DNA of 64,000 bases from a bacterium (GTDB lineage Bacteria > Vulcanimicrobiota > Vulcanimicrobiia > Vulcanimicrobiales > Vulcanimicrobiaceae): NCBI GenBank assembly GCA_021794205.1, contig JAJYRH010000001.1, positions 62,001 to 126,000 of the forward strand. Reading direction: 5' to 3'. The position numbers and the translations under genes are program-made. The notes beneath the pieces are model-generated. The model was not told where the DNA came from. It did not search any database and worked only from the letters and a program-made list of their open reading frames with translations. Positions 42,009 to 51,979 of this stretch are shown piece after piece. The stretch's first letter is position 1. Each line of letters opens with the position of its first letter.

Positions 42009-43691
42009 GTGCTCTATGCGAAAATTGCGGCAATGCGTTCGCGCTTCGGGCTGCCGGCGCGTATCGGGATCGCTGCAATCGCGGCGCTCGTGGCCGGCCT
42101 TGCGGCGTGGTACGGAAACGCCGTCGCCATCGAAGTTCTGCTCCTTGGGATCGTCGCCGTCGGCGCGGCCTTCGTCGGCGTGCCGATCGGTACGCTGCTC
42201 GCCGTAGCGGTCGCACTGATCGATTTCTGGGCGCGCCACGCCCACCACAGCCACCAGGCGATCTCGGGCAGCGTGCTTCTCGGCATCGTCGGCATCGCAG
42301 TCAGCCTGCTCTTTGCGGGCGAGATCTCGCGCATCGATACCGCCGAGGAGTTCGAGCCCGGGCAGTATGCGTTTCGGAGCGCGACGATATCGCGCCCCGC
42401 GCTTCCGCGCGGAGAATCGGCCGACGTGCGTTCGGGCGTCGCGACGCTCGCTGCGAGCATTCGCGAAGTCTCGAGCGGCGATTTTACGAAAAATATTGCA
42501 TCCCCCGATGCCGCGCTCGGCGAGCTCGCCGTCGCGCTCAACAAACTCATTTTCGGTCTCCGCGAATTTTTCCGCGAACTTCATCAGAATTCGGCGAATC
42601 TCGGCGCCTCGGGCGCGGAACTCCGCTCGACCGCATCGACCGCGCTCGCGGTGATCGAGGGCGCCTCGGTCGCGCAAGGACAACTCGACGAAGGCATCAA
42701 CGAACAATCGCGGATCGTAGACCAAGCGACGGCAAAGGTCCGCGCGCTGACCGACGCGATCGCATCGATCGCTGCGGCCGCCGAAGAGCAAACGCGCAGT
42801 CTCGACGAGACTGCGCTCTCCGTATCGAACATGGCGAGCTCGATCGAACAAGTGACCGCGCAGGTCGATTCGCTCTCGTCGATCTCGACGGAGATGTCGC
42901 AGACCGCCGCCGGCGGCGGCACCGCGATCGAAACGATCGTCGCGGGGATGCAGTCGATCCGTTCGACCATCAACGAACTCGCCGGCGATATCCGACAGCT
43001 CGGCAGTAACTCCGAGCAGATCGGCGATATCGTGAAGGTGATCGACCGTATCGCCGAACAGACGAACTTGCTCGCGCTCAACGCGGCGATCGAAGCGGCG
43101 CGCGCGGGCGAACACGGTAGAGGTTTCGCCGTCGTCGCGAGCGAGATTCGGAAGCTCGCCGATGGAAGCGTCTCGGCGACGAAAGAGATCGCCGGACATA
43201 TCAGCTCGACGCAAGCGGTTATTTCGGAGGTCGTCGATGCGATGGATCGACTTACCGAACGCGTCGAGGAGAACGTCAACAGTACCAATTCCGCCTCGGG
43301 GGCGCTCCAAGCGATCGTTCACGCCGTGCTGACCGCCAACCAACAGATCGGCGAGATCAGCTCGGTCGCGCGCGCGATGAGTTCGAACTCCTATCAGGTG
43401 ATTCGTTCGATCGAAGAGATTACGAAGTCGGTAGCGTTAAATATGCAAGCGACGGGCTCGATGCAGAGCCAGTCCGACGACGTAAATAAGGCGTTCTCCG
43501 ATATCGCGTCGATATCGGCTCAGAACGCATCCTCGGTAGAGGTGCTGACCTATGTAAATAAAGAGGTTACCGATAGCGCACAACGGATCCTGACGTCGCT
43601 CGACGGGATGACCGCCGGGATGAAACAGATGGACGAACGGCTGAACCATTTCAAAGTGAGCGACACAACGACGGAGGGAATCGGCGAATGA
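42009..43691 (+). CDS. Methyl-accepting chemotaxis signalling protein without sensor domain
   Basis: This encodes 560 residues from a GTG; AGGAGG lies about 14 bases upstream and an ATG at 42033 is an alternative. About four membrane helices lie in residues 15-105 with hardly any loop outside, then a HAMP-like linker, then a long coiled coil with the highly conserved MCP tip ([41 protein letters not shown], here cited as the block at about 347-385). This tip contacts CheA/CheW, which are not in the window. No ligand-binding domain is present; the next gene, overlapping by ATGA, encodes one. Confidence 0.88.
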   Translation: MLYAKIAAMRSRFGLPARIGIAAIAALVAGLAAWYGNAVAIEVLLLGIVAVGAAFVGVPIGTLLAVAVALIDFWARHAHHSHQAISGSVLLGIVGIAVSLLFAGEISRIDTAEEFEPGQYAFRSATISRPALPRGESADVRSGVATLAASIREVSSGDFTKNIASPDAALGELAVALNKLIFGLREFFRELHQNSANLGASGAELRSTASTALAVIEGASVAQGQLDEGINEQSRIVDQATAKVRALTDAIASIAAAAEEQTRSLDETALSVSNMASSIEQVTAQVDSLSSISTEMSQTAAGGGTAIETIVAGMQSIRSTINELAGDIRQLGSNSEQIGDIVKVIDRIAEQTNLLALNAAIEAARAGEHGRGFAVVASEIRKLADGSVSATKEIAGHISSTQAVISEVVDAMDRLTERVEENVNSTNSASGALQAIVHAVLTANQQIGEISSVARAMSSNSYQVIRSIEEITKSVALNMQATGSMQSQSDDVNKAFSDIASISAQNASSVEVLTYVNKEVTDSAQRILTSLDGMTAGMKQMDERLNHFKVSDTTTEGIGE

Positions 43692-45022
43692 AAATGACGT
43701 TACGCGTCAGATTGCTCGGCACGATCATCGGTGCCGTGGTGCTTTTTTTTCTGGTGAGCGTCATCGCGACGCGAGTCGTGCTGCAGCGCGACCTGTTCAA
43801 CCTCGGCAAGAGCGAGGTGACCAACGGCGCCGGCGCGTTCGGTGGCTATTGGAGTTCGCATCGCGATCTCATCAAGGTCCTCGTATCGCAGGATGCGGCT
43901 TCCAGCGCGCTCTTGAAAGCGGTGCAATCGCACGACACGGCGCAGCTCCAGGATCAGCTCGCGAATATCGCTCGCACCTCGAACCTCTCGTTCCTCACCG
44001 TCGTGGACGCAAACGGAAAAGTGCTCGCGCGTGCGAACGGCATGCAGCCGGGCTCGCTCGCAAAAGAATCGATCGTCGCGCGCGCGCTGACCGGTGAGAC
44101 GGTGAGCACAGCCGCGATCTTGACCGCGAAGGAACTCGCCGCCGAAGGGCTCGCGCCCCAAGCGCAGATGACGATTACCGATGCTTCCGGCGCGAATGTC
44201 GGAAGCTCGACCGCTGGCCTCGCGCTGGTCTCGGCCGCGCCGATGAGTGATTCCGCCGATCGCACGATCGGCGCGGTTTACGGCGGCGTGTTGCTGAACC
44301 ACGCCTACGACATCGTCGATCAGAGCACCAAAGCGCTCGGCGGCAAGACGGCGATCCTGCAAGGCGACGTCATCATCTCCAGCAACATTAAAGCGAAGGA
44401 CGGCACGCGCGAAGTCGATCGCCAGGTAAAAAGTGCGAAATCGGTCGTCGAAAATGGCACGCCGTACACCGGGACCGAACGGATCGGCCCGATTACCTAC
44501 ATCGCGCACATCGATCCCATTCTCAACGACCAGAGTAAAGTAATCGGCGCGCTCTGGTACGGGATTCCGCGCGCGCAGATTACCGGCATCATCGCGCATA
44601 CTACCAACACGTTGCTCTTCTGGGGCTTGCTCGCGATGATCCTCGCGCTCTTCCTCGCGATCCCCATCGTCGAACGGCTCTCCAAACATCTCGCGACGCG
44701 CAGCAAACAGGTGCGGAGCGCGGCGAAGGAGCTCGGCGTCGTGATCGTCGGCAGCGAAGTTTCGGGCGACCACGTCGCGCAGACGAAATCGACGATCGAA
44801 AAGAGCGGCGCGATTATCGCCGAGCTGGCGAAGGCCGGCGATGCGAGCGGAAAGATCGCGCAACTCAAGAGCCTCAACGACGAAGCACTCGGCGATGTGA
44901 TCGTGATCGACACGCTCTCGCAAGAGATGAGTTCGCGTATGAAGCAGGCCGTCGACCGCGTTTCGGAGTTGAACGAGGTTGCCGGAGGTCTCAACGAACT
45001 CGTCACGGGTGAGCAGAGCTAA
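43688..45022 (+). CDS. Membrane Cache-domain sensor protein without signalling domain
   Basis: This encodes 444 residues. An N-terminal helix (about 8-31), an extracytoplasmic region of ~270 residues resembling a Cache/PAS-like chemoreceptor sensor ([45 protein letters not shown]), a second helix (about 305-328), then ~115 cytoplasmic residues of helical coiled-coil. It lacks the MCP hairpin tip, GGDEF, kinase or other output domain. Its ATG overlaps the stop of the MCP gene, so both are made together and probably form a two-chain receptor. Confidence 0.8.
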   Translation: MKMTLRVRLLGTIIGAVVLFFLVSVIATRVVLQRDLFNLGKSEVTNGAGAFGGYWSSHRDLIKVLVSQDAASSALLKAVQSHDTAQLQDQLANIARTSNLSFLTVVDANGKVLARANGMQPGSLAKESIVARALTGETVSTAAILTAKELAAEGLAPQAQMTITDASGANVGSSTAGLALVSAAPMSDSADRTIGAVYGGVLLNHAYDIVDQSTKALGGKTAILQGDVIISSNIKAKDGTREVDRQVKSAKSVVENGTPYTGTERIGPITYIAHIDPILNDQSKVIGALWYGIPRAQITGIIAHTTNTLLFWGLLAMILALFLAIPIVERLSKHLATRSKQVRSAAKELGVVIVGSEVSGDHVAQTKSTIEKSGAIIAELAKAGDASGKIAQLKSLNDEALGDVIVIDTLSQEMSSRMKQAVDRVSELNEVAGGLNELVTGEQS

Positions 45023-45186
45023 TGCGCCGCGCCGTACGTCCCGCGACGTGTCCGCCGGCTCTTTTCCGCCGGATGCATCGTTGCTCATCGGTCACAACGC
45101 TACGGCGTTGCTCCCTCTTCGCGCCTCGCCCCGACGAAAAATCGTTCGTCGGATCGTCTCGCGCGACGTACGGCGCGGCGCATTAG
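45019..45186. repeat. 168-bp inverted-repeat element (structured RNA or MITE)
   Basis: Perfect 22-bp terminal inverted repeats at 45019-45040 and 45165-45186, extended inward by one mismatch and five more pairs. Inside are smaller perfect hairpins: CAACGC-TACG-GCGTTG (about 45092-45107) and CCGACGAA/TTCGTCGG (about 45131-45152), and a direct repeat CCGCCGG twice. Ends read C-TA-ATGCG...CGCAT-TA-G, so a TA target duplication as made by IS630/mariner-type elements is possible. It supplies the stop codon of the Cache gene and ends just before the AGGCGG ribosome-binding site of the next gene. No transposase is inside. Confidence 0.7.
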
Positions 45187-45197
45187 GCGGAATCGCT

Positions 45198-45413
45198 ATG
45201 GCCGATATCGTCCTCTTCTTTGCAAGTAATGCCGACACGATGATCGCCACCAAAGCGCTCAAGGATGCCGGTGTGACTTCGAAGATGATCCCGCGCCCTG
45301 CGGGGGTCGCCACCGAGGCGAACCTCTGTTTGAGTATCGACGCGTCGGCAGAGAGCTCGGCGAAGAGCGCGCTCTCCGGCGCCGGGGTCAACCTCGGCGG
45401 GGTCGCCCGATAG
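45198..45413 (+). CDS. DUF3343 (putative Se/S carrier-like) small protein
   Basis: This encodes 71 residues with AGGCGG eight bases before the ATG. It reads VLFFASNADTMIATKALKDAG then SKMIPRPAGVATEANLCLSID, the DUF3343 pattern (pairs an Ala/Ser-rich helix with I-P-R/T-P-x-x-x and one Cys; here the single Cys is near residue 50). Members have been proposed to carry selenium or sulfur because they occur near selenium genes. That proposal is of interest here because a selenoprotein gene lies in the same window. It follows the inverted-repeat element. Confidence 0.7.
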   Translation: MADIVLFFASNADTMIATKALKDAGVTSKMIPRPAGVATEANLCLSIDASAESSAKSALSGAGVNLGGVAR

Positions 45414-45415
45414 CG

Positions 45416-46195
45416 CTACCGCAGCGCGCGAACGTCGCCGAGCCCGACCACCACGATCGACCCATCGGAGCGCTCCACGCGGAGCGCTCCTCCCGTTTCC
45501 AGGGCGAGCGCACGAGCTTCGAAGGGCTCGCTCTCGCCCTCGGGGAGCAGCCGATAGCGTTTGCCGGGGATCTCCGCGATGTGCTCCCAGCGCCGAAGGA
45601 GTGCCGTCGGGCGCTCGAAGGCATCGAGCATCGCATCGGCGCTCCGAAGGATCGCCGCCAAGAGGTGGGGCGCCTCGAGCGGGCGGATATCGTCGCAGAA
45701 GGCGGGCGGCGGGCTCACCTCGCGTTCGGCGTTGGGATAGCGCCGCAGATTGATCCCGATGCCGCAGCCGACGAAGGCGCGATCGCCGGCGACGCGCGAG
45801 ACGGCAAGCATCCCCGCGAGCTTTCGGTCGGCGAGCAAGAGATCGTTCGGCCACTGGGCGCAGGTGGTGACCCCGAGCTCTGCCAGCGCGCCCCAGACCA
45901 CGCAGGCGCTCCAGAAAGGCACGAGCCAGAGCGCCGTGCTCGGGAGCGGCTCGGGCAGGATCGTGGTGAAGAGCAGGGCGCTCCCCGGGGGAGCGATCCA
46001 CGCGCGCCCCTTGCGCCCCGCCCCCGCGTCCTGGAAGCCCGCGACGATGGTGAGCCCCCCCGAGCCCGGCTCGCCGAGCAGGGCGCTCGCATCGCGATTC
46101 GTGCTTTCGGTGCGGGCCAGGTAGCGGATGCGCGAAAAACGCGTCCCGGCGAGGTGCGGGGCGAGCGCGGCGTAGGGATCCTGCAGTTGCTCCAT
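45416..46195 (-). CDS. birA: Biotin--[acetyl-CoA-carboxylase] ligase
   Basis: This encodes 259 residues starting [14 protein letters not shown]. The enzyme activates biotin with ATP and attaches it to the carboxylase carrier protein. Core motifs: TESTNRDA, the adenylate loop GAGRKGRAW (a variant of GRGRxxR), QWPNDLLL and RKLAGML, then an SH3-like C-terminal domain. There is no N-terminal helix-turn-helix, so it is a class I enzyme that does not act as a repressor. Its stop lies 2 bp from the convergent DUF3343 gene. Confidence 0.93.
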   Translation of the reverse strand: MEQLQDPYAALAPHLAGTRFSRIRYLARTESTNRDASALLGEPGSGGLTIVAGFQDAGAGRKGRAWIAPPGSALLFTTILPEPLPSTALWLVPFWSACVVWGALAELGVTTCAQWPNDLLLADRKLAGMLAVSRVAGDRAFVGCGIGINLRRYPNAEREVSPPPAFCDDIRPLEAPHLLAAILRSADAMLDAFERPTALLRRWEHIAEIPGKRYRLLPEGESEPFEARALALETGGALRVERSDGSIVVVGLGDVRALR

Positions 46196-46219
46196 CGTCG
46201 GCGAGAGGCTTCGACGTCT

Positions 46220-46237
46220 GCTTGGGCGTACCCAAGC
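46220..46237. promoter_or_regulatory. Palindrome between birA and ndk
   Basis: Perfect 7-bp inverted repeat GCTTGGG-CGTA-CCCAAGC, 24 bp before the birA start and 7 bp before the ndk start. It can form a hairpin with a tetraloop or serve as a dimer-binding operator shared by the two divergent genes. No sigma70-type hexamers stand out around it. Confidence 0.4.
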
Positions 46238-46244
46238 GCCCGTT

Positions 46245-48436
<2,192 letters not shown>

Positions 48437-48488
48437 CCTCGGCAGGCGCTTCGTTTCGCCGCTGCGAACGCGGTTGGGCCCGATTCGT

Positions 48489-48563
48489 GGGCCTGTAGCT
48501 CAGCGGTAGAGCGGCCGGCTCATAACTGGTTGCGCGTAGGTTCGAATCCTACCGGGCCCACCA
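48489..48563 (+). tRNA. tRNA-Met (CAT), possibly tRNA-Ile2
   Basis: 75 bases with encoded CCA. Acceptor stem GGGCCTG/CGGGCCC, D arm GCTC/GAGC, anticodon loop CTCATAA with anticodon CAT, T arm GTAGG-TTCGAAT-CCTAC. The first base pair is G-C and the anticodon stem lacks three G-C pairs, so it is not the initiator. Elongator Met and lysidine-modified Ile2 share this anticodon and loop; sequence alone does not separate them here. Confidence 0.93.
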
Positions 48564-48636
48564 ATCGTGTTGACAGCCCCCGCCCCTGCGGGTACCCTAC
48601 GCCTGTACCCGGGCCGTTCTCGGGTGCGCGACACGT

Positions 48637-48711
48637 GGCGCCATCGTCTATCGGTTAGGACAGCCGCCTTTCACGTGGCAAAGACGGGTTCGATTCCCGT
48701 TGGCGCTACCA
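48637..48711 (+). tRNA. tRNA-Glu (TTC)
   Basis: 75 bases with encoded CCA. Acceptor GGCGCCA/TGGCGCT (first pair G-U), anticodon loop CTTTCAC with anticodon TTC, T arm CGGG-TTCGATT-CCCG. D arm region TCGTCTATCGGTTAGGA is typical of bacterial tRNA-Glu. It lies 73 bp after the CAT tRNA and before a terminator. Confidence 0.95.
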
Positions 48712-48716
48712 CGTAA

Positions 48717-48739
48717 GCCCCGCTACGGCGGGGCCTTTT
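48717..48739 (+). terminator. Intrinsic terminator after the tRNA genes
   Basis: A perfect 7-bp GC stem GCCCCGC/GCGGGGC with TACG tetraloop, followed by CTTTTC. It starts 6 bases after tRNA-Glu and should end the tRNA transcript. Confidence 0.85.
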
Positions 48740-48762
48740 CGTTCTTCGGGTTCGGCCGATCG

Positions 48763-49416
48763 TCAGCGACCAGCATCTATGCGGGTCGTTAAGAAGGCGA
48801 GAAATAGGTGCTTTAATTCCGCGACCAGCTCATCATCACTGATTGGCAGCATCTCGGTCCATAGGGAGAACGCTTCCAGAACGCGCGTTTCGACCACGTT
48901 GGCGAGCACCAGCGTAATAAAGGTTACCGCACGTTTTGGGTCGGCGTGAACGATCCGGTGGGAGAAGCGCGAAATAATTTCATCGACTACAAACTGAGCG
49001 TTCGTGGTGACCAGTTCCATCGCACGCCTGCGGAACTGTTCGTCATCGTCGTTCTCGACAAAACGAATCATGGCGCGCATGAACGTCGGCTGAAGCCGAT
49101 ATTGCTGGATGAGCGAGCGGGCGAGCGCCCCGGCGACCCATTCTAAGGTGCGATCCTCCAACATGGGTGGGATTGCCGCAGTGTTAACGGCGTTCGAGCG
49201 TTCTAGGACATCGATGAAAGCCGTTCGCAGCAACGACTCCTTGTCGCGGAACCGTCGATAGACGCTCGCGGGCGCCATCTTGGCGGCCGCGGCTATGCGG
49301 GGGATCGTGGCGCCCGCGAGTCCATCGGTGCGAACGATCGCGACGGTGGCCTCAAGCAGGCGTGCCAGTGCCTCACGGCTTCTTTGCTGCTTCGGGGGGT
49401 GGACGGCCTCGCTCAC
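48763..49416 (-). CDS. TetR-family repressor
   Basis: About 217 residues from the GTG at 49416. The N-terminal helix-turn-helix is typical (LLEATVAIVRTDGLAGATIPRIAAAAKMAPASVYRRFRDKESLL, read as residues about 20-62). The C-terminal domain should bind a small ligand. A -10 TATACT lies six bases before the GTG, so the mRNA is probably leaderless; a TTG 18 bases upstream is another possible start. It is divergent from an MFS exporter with a shared 58-bp control region containing a 9-bp inverted repeat, so it very likely represses the exporter and itself. Confidence 0.9.
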   Translation of the reverse strand: MSEAVHPPKQQRSREALARLLEATVAIVRTDGLAGATIPRIAAAAKMAPASVYRRFRDKESLLRTAFIDVLERSNAVNTAAIPPMLEDRTLEWVAGALARSLIQQYRLQPTFMRAMIRFVENDDDEQFRRRAMELVTTNAQFVVDEIISRFSHRIVHADPKRAVTFITLVLANVVETRVLEAFSLWTEMLPISDDELVAELKHLFLAFLTTRIDAGR

Positions 49417-49422
49417 CGGGAG

Positions 49423-49474
49423 AGTATACCCCAAGCCCTTGACAAAATGCGAACGGGAATATACATTCGCATTT
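49423..49474. promoter_or_regulatory. Divergent TetR/MFS promoters and operator
   Basis: Plus strand: TTGACA (49439-49444), 17 bases, TACATT (49462-49467), then only seven bases to the MFS ATG, so a leaderless mRNA. Minus strand: TATACT (49423-49428 reversed) six bases before the regulator's GTG, with a weak -35. A perfect 9-bp inverted repeat, AAATGCGAA (49445-49453) and TTCGCATTT (49466-49474), covers the MFS spacer, -10 and start site; it is the natural candidate for the TetR operator. Confidence 0.8.
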
Positions 49475-50707
49475 ATGGCGGTTCTTCGTATTCAGGCCTT
49501 CCGACGGCTGCTCGTCGGCACCACCCTCTCGCAGCTAGGCGATGTCTTTTTCTTGGTCGCGATCCCGTGGGTGGTGCTCGATCTGAGCGGCTCGGCGCTC
49601 GCCATGAGCTCGATCCTCGTCACGGTAGCCATTCCGCGCGCCGGGCTCATGCTTTTTGGCGGAGCGCTGAGCGATCGCGCCCCAGTTCGGAACATCTTGA
49701 TCCTCAGCAATCTCATCCTTATGGCCTGCGTGGGCGTCGTGGCCTTCCTCGCGCAGCTGCATCTCCTCGCGCTCTGGATGCTCTACATCATTGCGTTGAT
49801 TTTCGGCACTGCCGACGCCTTTGCAGCCCCGGCGATGAAGGTGCTCGTGCCCTCGATCGTCGCGCAAGAAGAGATTCCGGCAGCGAACTCCCTACTGCAG
49901 ACAGCAATGCAACTCTGTTTACTCGGTGGCGCGGGAGCGGCGGGGCTCACGATACAACGTTTCGGTATCGCCTCCGCGATGGCCATCGACGCCGTAAGCT
50001 TTCTGCTTCTCATTGCCGCGCTCGTTAGCATCCGCGAGGCGCGCAGCGTTCCGTTTCAAGCTCGAGGCGTGCTCGCTGCGATCGGCGACGGCATCCAATT
50101 CGTGCTACGCGACCCATCGCTTCGTCTGCTCATCGTCGTTATCGCGGCCGTAAACTTCGCCATCACCGGCACGACACAAATAGGCATCGTTATGCTCGTC
50201 CATACGCGCTTTGGGTCGGCGGCCGACTACGGTAGTCTCGTCGCTGCAACCGCGATCGGTTCGGTGCTGGGGTATCTGGTGGCTGGGTCGATCAAGGTGG
50301 GGGAGAAGTTGGTCTCCGCGATCTTCGTTGCCGCACTCTTGCTTGGCGTAGCGCTCGGCACACTTTCAATGGCGATGCCGATCTGGACGCTTTTCGGAGT
50401 GCTCCTATTCTGCGGATTCGTCGCGGGGTTTGTAAACGTTCAGGCCCTCTCGTTTCTTCAGACGAAGGTGCTTCCCGCGATGCTTGGTAGAGTGATGAGC
50501 CTCGTCGCCCTGGCATCGATTGGAATCGCTCCCATTTCCCTCGCCATCGGCGGCTTCATCGCTCAACAAAACCTCGGCGCGCTCTTCATCACATCGGGCA
50601 TCTTGCTCGTAAGCATCGCCCTTGTCGGATGGCCGGTAAGCAAAATGGCGTTACACGTTTCCTCGCGCGATCGGCTCGACGTTGCCGAACTCGATAGCAA
50701 CATGTAA
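49475..50707 (+). CDS. MFS transporter (drug efflux-like)
   Basis: This encodes 410 residues with about 12 membrane helices in the major facilitator pattern. MAVLRIQAFRRLLVGTTLSQLGD begins it (residues 1-23), matching the MFS_3/enterobactin-exporter-like group (NxxFRRL...S.LGD). The loop 2-3 motif is GGALSDRAPVRN. Together with the divergent TetR gene this suggests inducible export of a toxic compound. The longer open frame upstream overlaps the regulator and is not coding. Confidence 0.9.
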   Translation: MAVLRIQAFRRLLVGTTLSQLGDVFFLVAIPWVVLDLSGSALAMSSILVTVAIPRAGLMLFGGALSDRAPVRNILILSNLILMACVGVVAFLAQLHLLALWMLYIIALIFGTADAFAAPAMKVLVPSIVAQEEIPAANSLLQTAMQLCLLGGAGAAGLTIQRFGIASAMAIDAVSFLLLIAALVSIREARSVPFQARGVLAAIGDGIQFVLRDPSLRLLIVVIAAVNFAITGTTQIGIVMLVHTRFGSAADYGSLVAATAIGSVLGYLVAGSIKVGEKLVSAIFVAALLLGVALGTLSMAMPIWTLFGVLLFCGFVAGFVNVQALSFLQTKVLPAMLGRVMSLVALASIGIAPISLAIGGFIAQQNLGALFITSGILLVSIALVGWPVSKMALHVSSRDRLDVAELDSNM

Positions 50708-50735
50708 AGAAGCGATCTTGGCGAGCTCGCGTATG

Positions 50736-50770
50736 CGGTGTGCGCGAGATGAACCGCCTCGCGCACACCG
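50736..50770. terminator. Bidirectional hairpin between MFS and YHYH genes
   Basis: Perfect 13-bp arms CGGTGTGCGCGAG (50736-50748) and CTCGCGCACACCG (50758-50770) with a 9-base loop, between the two convergent stop codons. ATTTATAT follows on the plus side (inside the YHYH 3' end). It probably stops both transcripts. Confidence 0.78.
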
Positions 50771-50772
50771 AT

Positions 50773-51831
50773 TTATATCCGCGTCGCCGTGCCTCGATAA
50801 CACGCGATCGTGTATGGGAAGTCGTACGTCGAAACGTAGTGATACATCGTCACGAGTTTTCCGTCCCACATCACCGGGCTCGTCGTGCCGTGGCATTCGT
50901 CGAGATCGGCGCTCGTGAGAATCTTGCCGTTGTACCACGGGCCGTAGATCCCAAATCCATCGGCTGCATATCCCAAGAGCGAAGAATTTTGCGTCGGCGA
51001 TCCCGCGTCGGGTACGCAATCCTGGAGAAAGCCGTGGATGTGATAGGTATCGCTTCCATCGGGGTGCCCGTGACAGTCGTCTTGCTCCTCGTTGGCGTTG
51101 GCATCGTATCCGGCTGCGTCGAATGCATCGAAGACCTCGACGCCGGTCACCGTCACCGCGACCGGTCCACCGGTCAGGCAACCGGGCGTCGTCGCCTCCG
51201 TGGGATCGGTGGGAACGCTGAAACTGAAGTTCTGCGCGATGACGGAGTTCGGATTTCCGTCGTACTGATACGCGGGGTCGCTCTTTGAAATTGGATAGGT
51301 GCCGACGGGCCAATAGGTCGTCGGGAGATCGTCGCCGGCGATGCTCCGCGTCGTGCCGTTCACGGTCACGCTGAACTGACCGGTAAAGGCGTTGCTTCCT
51401 TGCACGACGAGTTTCGCGAGCATATTCCAGGTGTTGGTGGTGCGGTCGATCCACGGGACGTTCTCGCTCGGCGGGGTTCCGCTCGGGGCGTTGCAGAGGT
51501 AGACCTCGCCCTGCGAAGGTCCGCTGGTAGAATATTTGAGATCGCCGATCGGTAATTTCGTGCAATCAAGCGCTCCCGACGACGTCGTCGCCGAGGGGCA
51601 TGTATAGCTCGCCGATACGGAGGTGATTGGCGTTGCCGTAGGGCTGGTGGTCGGTGTTGCGGTGGGATTCGTCGTCGGCGTCGACGTCGGGCTCGTCGTC
51701 GGTGCGGAGGTCGGGCCGGCGCTCGTTCCGGGAATGGTGCCGGAGCCGCTCGACCCGCCCCCACCACCGCAAGCGGAGAGGGCCAATGCGAGCGCCGCAC
51801 AGGCGGCGAGAAGTGGTTGGCGGCGATTCAT
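50773..51831 (-). CDS. YHYH-domain lipoprotein
   Basis: This encodes 352 residues, with AAGGAGA seven bases before the ATG. The lipoprotein signal ends at LSAC (Cys about 21), followed by GGGGG and a ~50-residue Thr/Pro/Ser tandem linker (repeats of PT[ST]xPTATPTT). The globular part is the YHYH family: VFDAFDAAGYDANANEEQDDCHGHP (in part), DTYHIHGF (degenerate YHYH), LLGYAADGFGIYGPWYNG, DLDECHG, TMYHYVSTYDFPYTIACYRG. Conserved His and Cys may bind metal. Function of the family is unknown; exported surface protein. Confidence 0.85.
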   Translation of the reverse strand: MNRRQPLLAACAALALALSACGGGGGSSGSGTIPGTSAGPTSAPTTSPTSTPTTNPTATPTTSPTATPITSVSASYTCPSATTSSGALDCTKLPIGDLKYSTSGPSQGEVYLCNAPSGTPPSENVPWIDRTTNTWNMLAKLVVQGSNAFTGQFSVTVNGTTRSIAGDDLPTTYWPVGTYPISKSDPAYQYDGNPNSVIAQNFSFSVPTDPTEATTPGCLTGGPVAVTVTGVEVFDAFDAAGYDANANEEQDDCHGHPDGSDTYHIHGFLQDCVPDAGSPTQNSSLLGYAADGFGIYGPWYNGKILTSADLDECHGTTSPVMWDGKLVTMYHYVSTYDFPYTIACYRGTATRI

Positions 51832-51979
51832 CGTGCGGTCTCCTTCATGCGAACCCTAGAGAGTGACGCGCCCAGGATAAGCGGGAGGATTCCGTTCTTT
51901 CATGTGAGGGATCACAGATTTCCATAAGAATACACGGAGCCGATCGACCGCGACGAGCCTCTTGCGTTTGCGCCGGCGC
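51832..51979. other. Short intergenic region upstream of the YHYH gene
   Basis: 148 bp containing the leader of the YHYH gene (minus strand) and the region after the glycosyltransferase stop. Apart from the ribosome-binding site AAGGAGA at 51839-51845 I see no clear promoter hexamers or repeats. Confidence 0.4.

Noticed and set aside
45019-45186. Rho-independent terminator of the chemoreceptor operon
   Set aside because: The arms are about 125 bp apart with no T-run; too large for an intrinsic terminator.
48489-48563. Initiator tRNA-fMet
   Set aside because: It has a paired G1-C72 and lacks the three G-C pairs of the initiator anticodon stem.
51620-51760. Tandem short DNA repeats in the YHYH gene as a separate repeat element
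   Set aside because: They are the Thr/Pro linker codons of the lipoprotein and need no other explanation.
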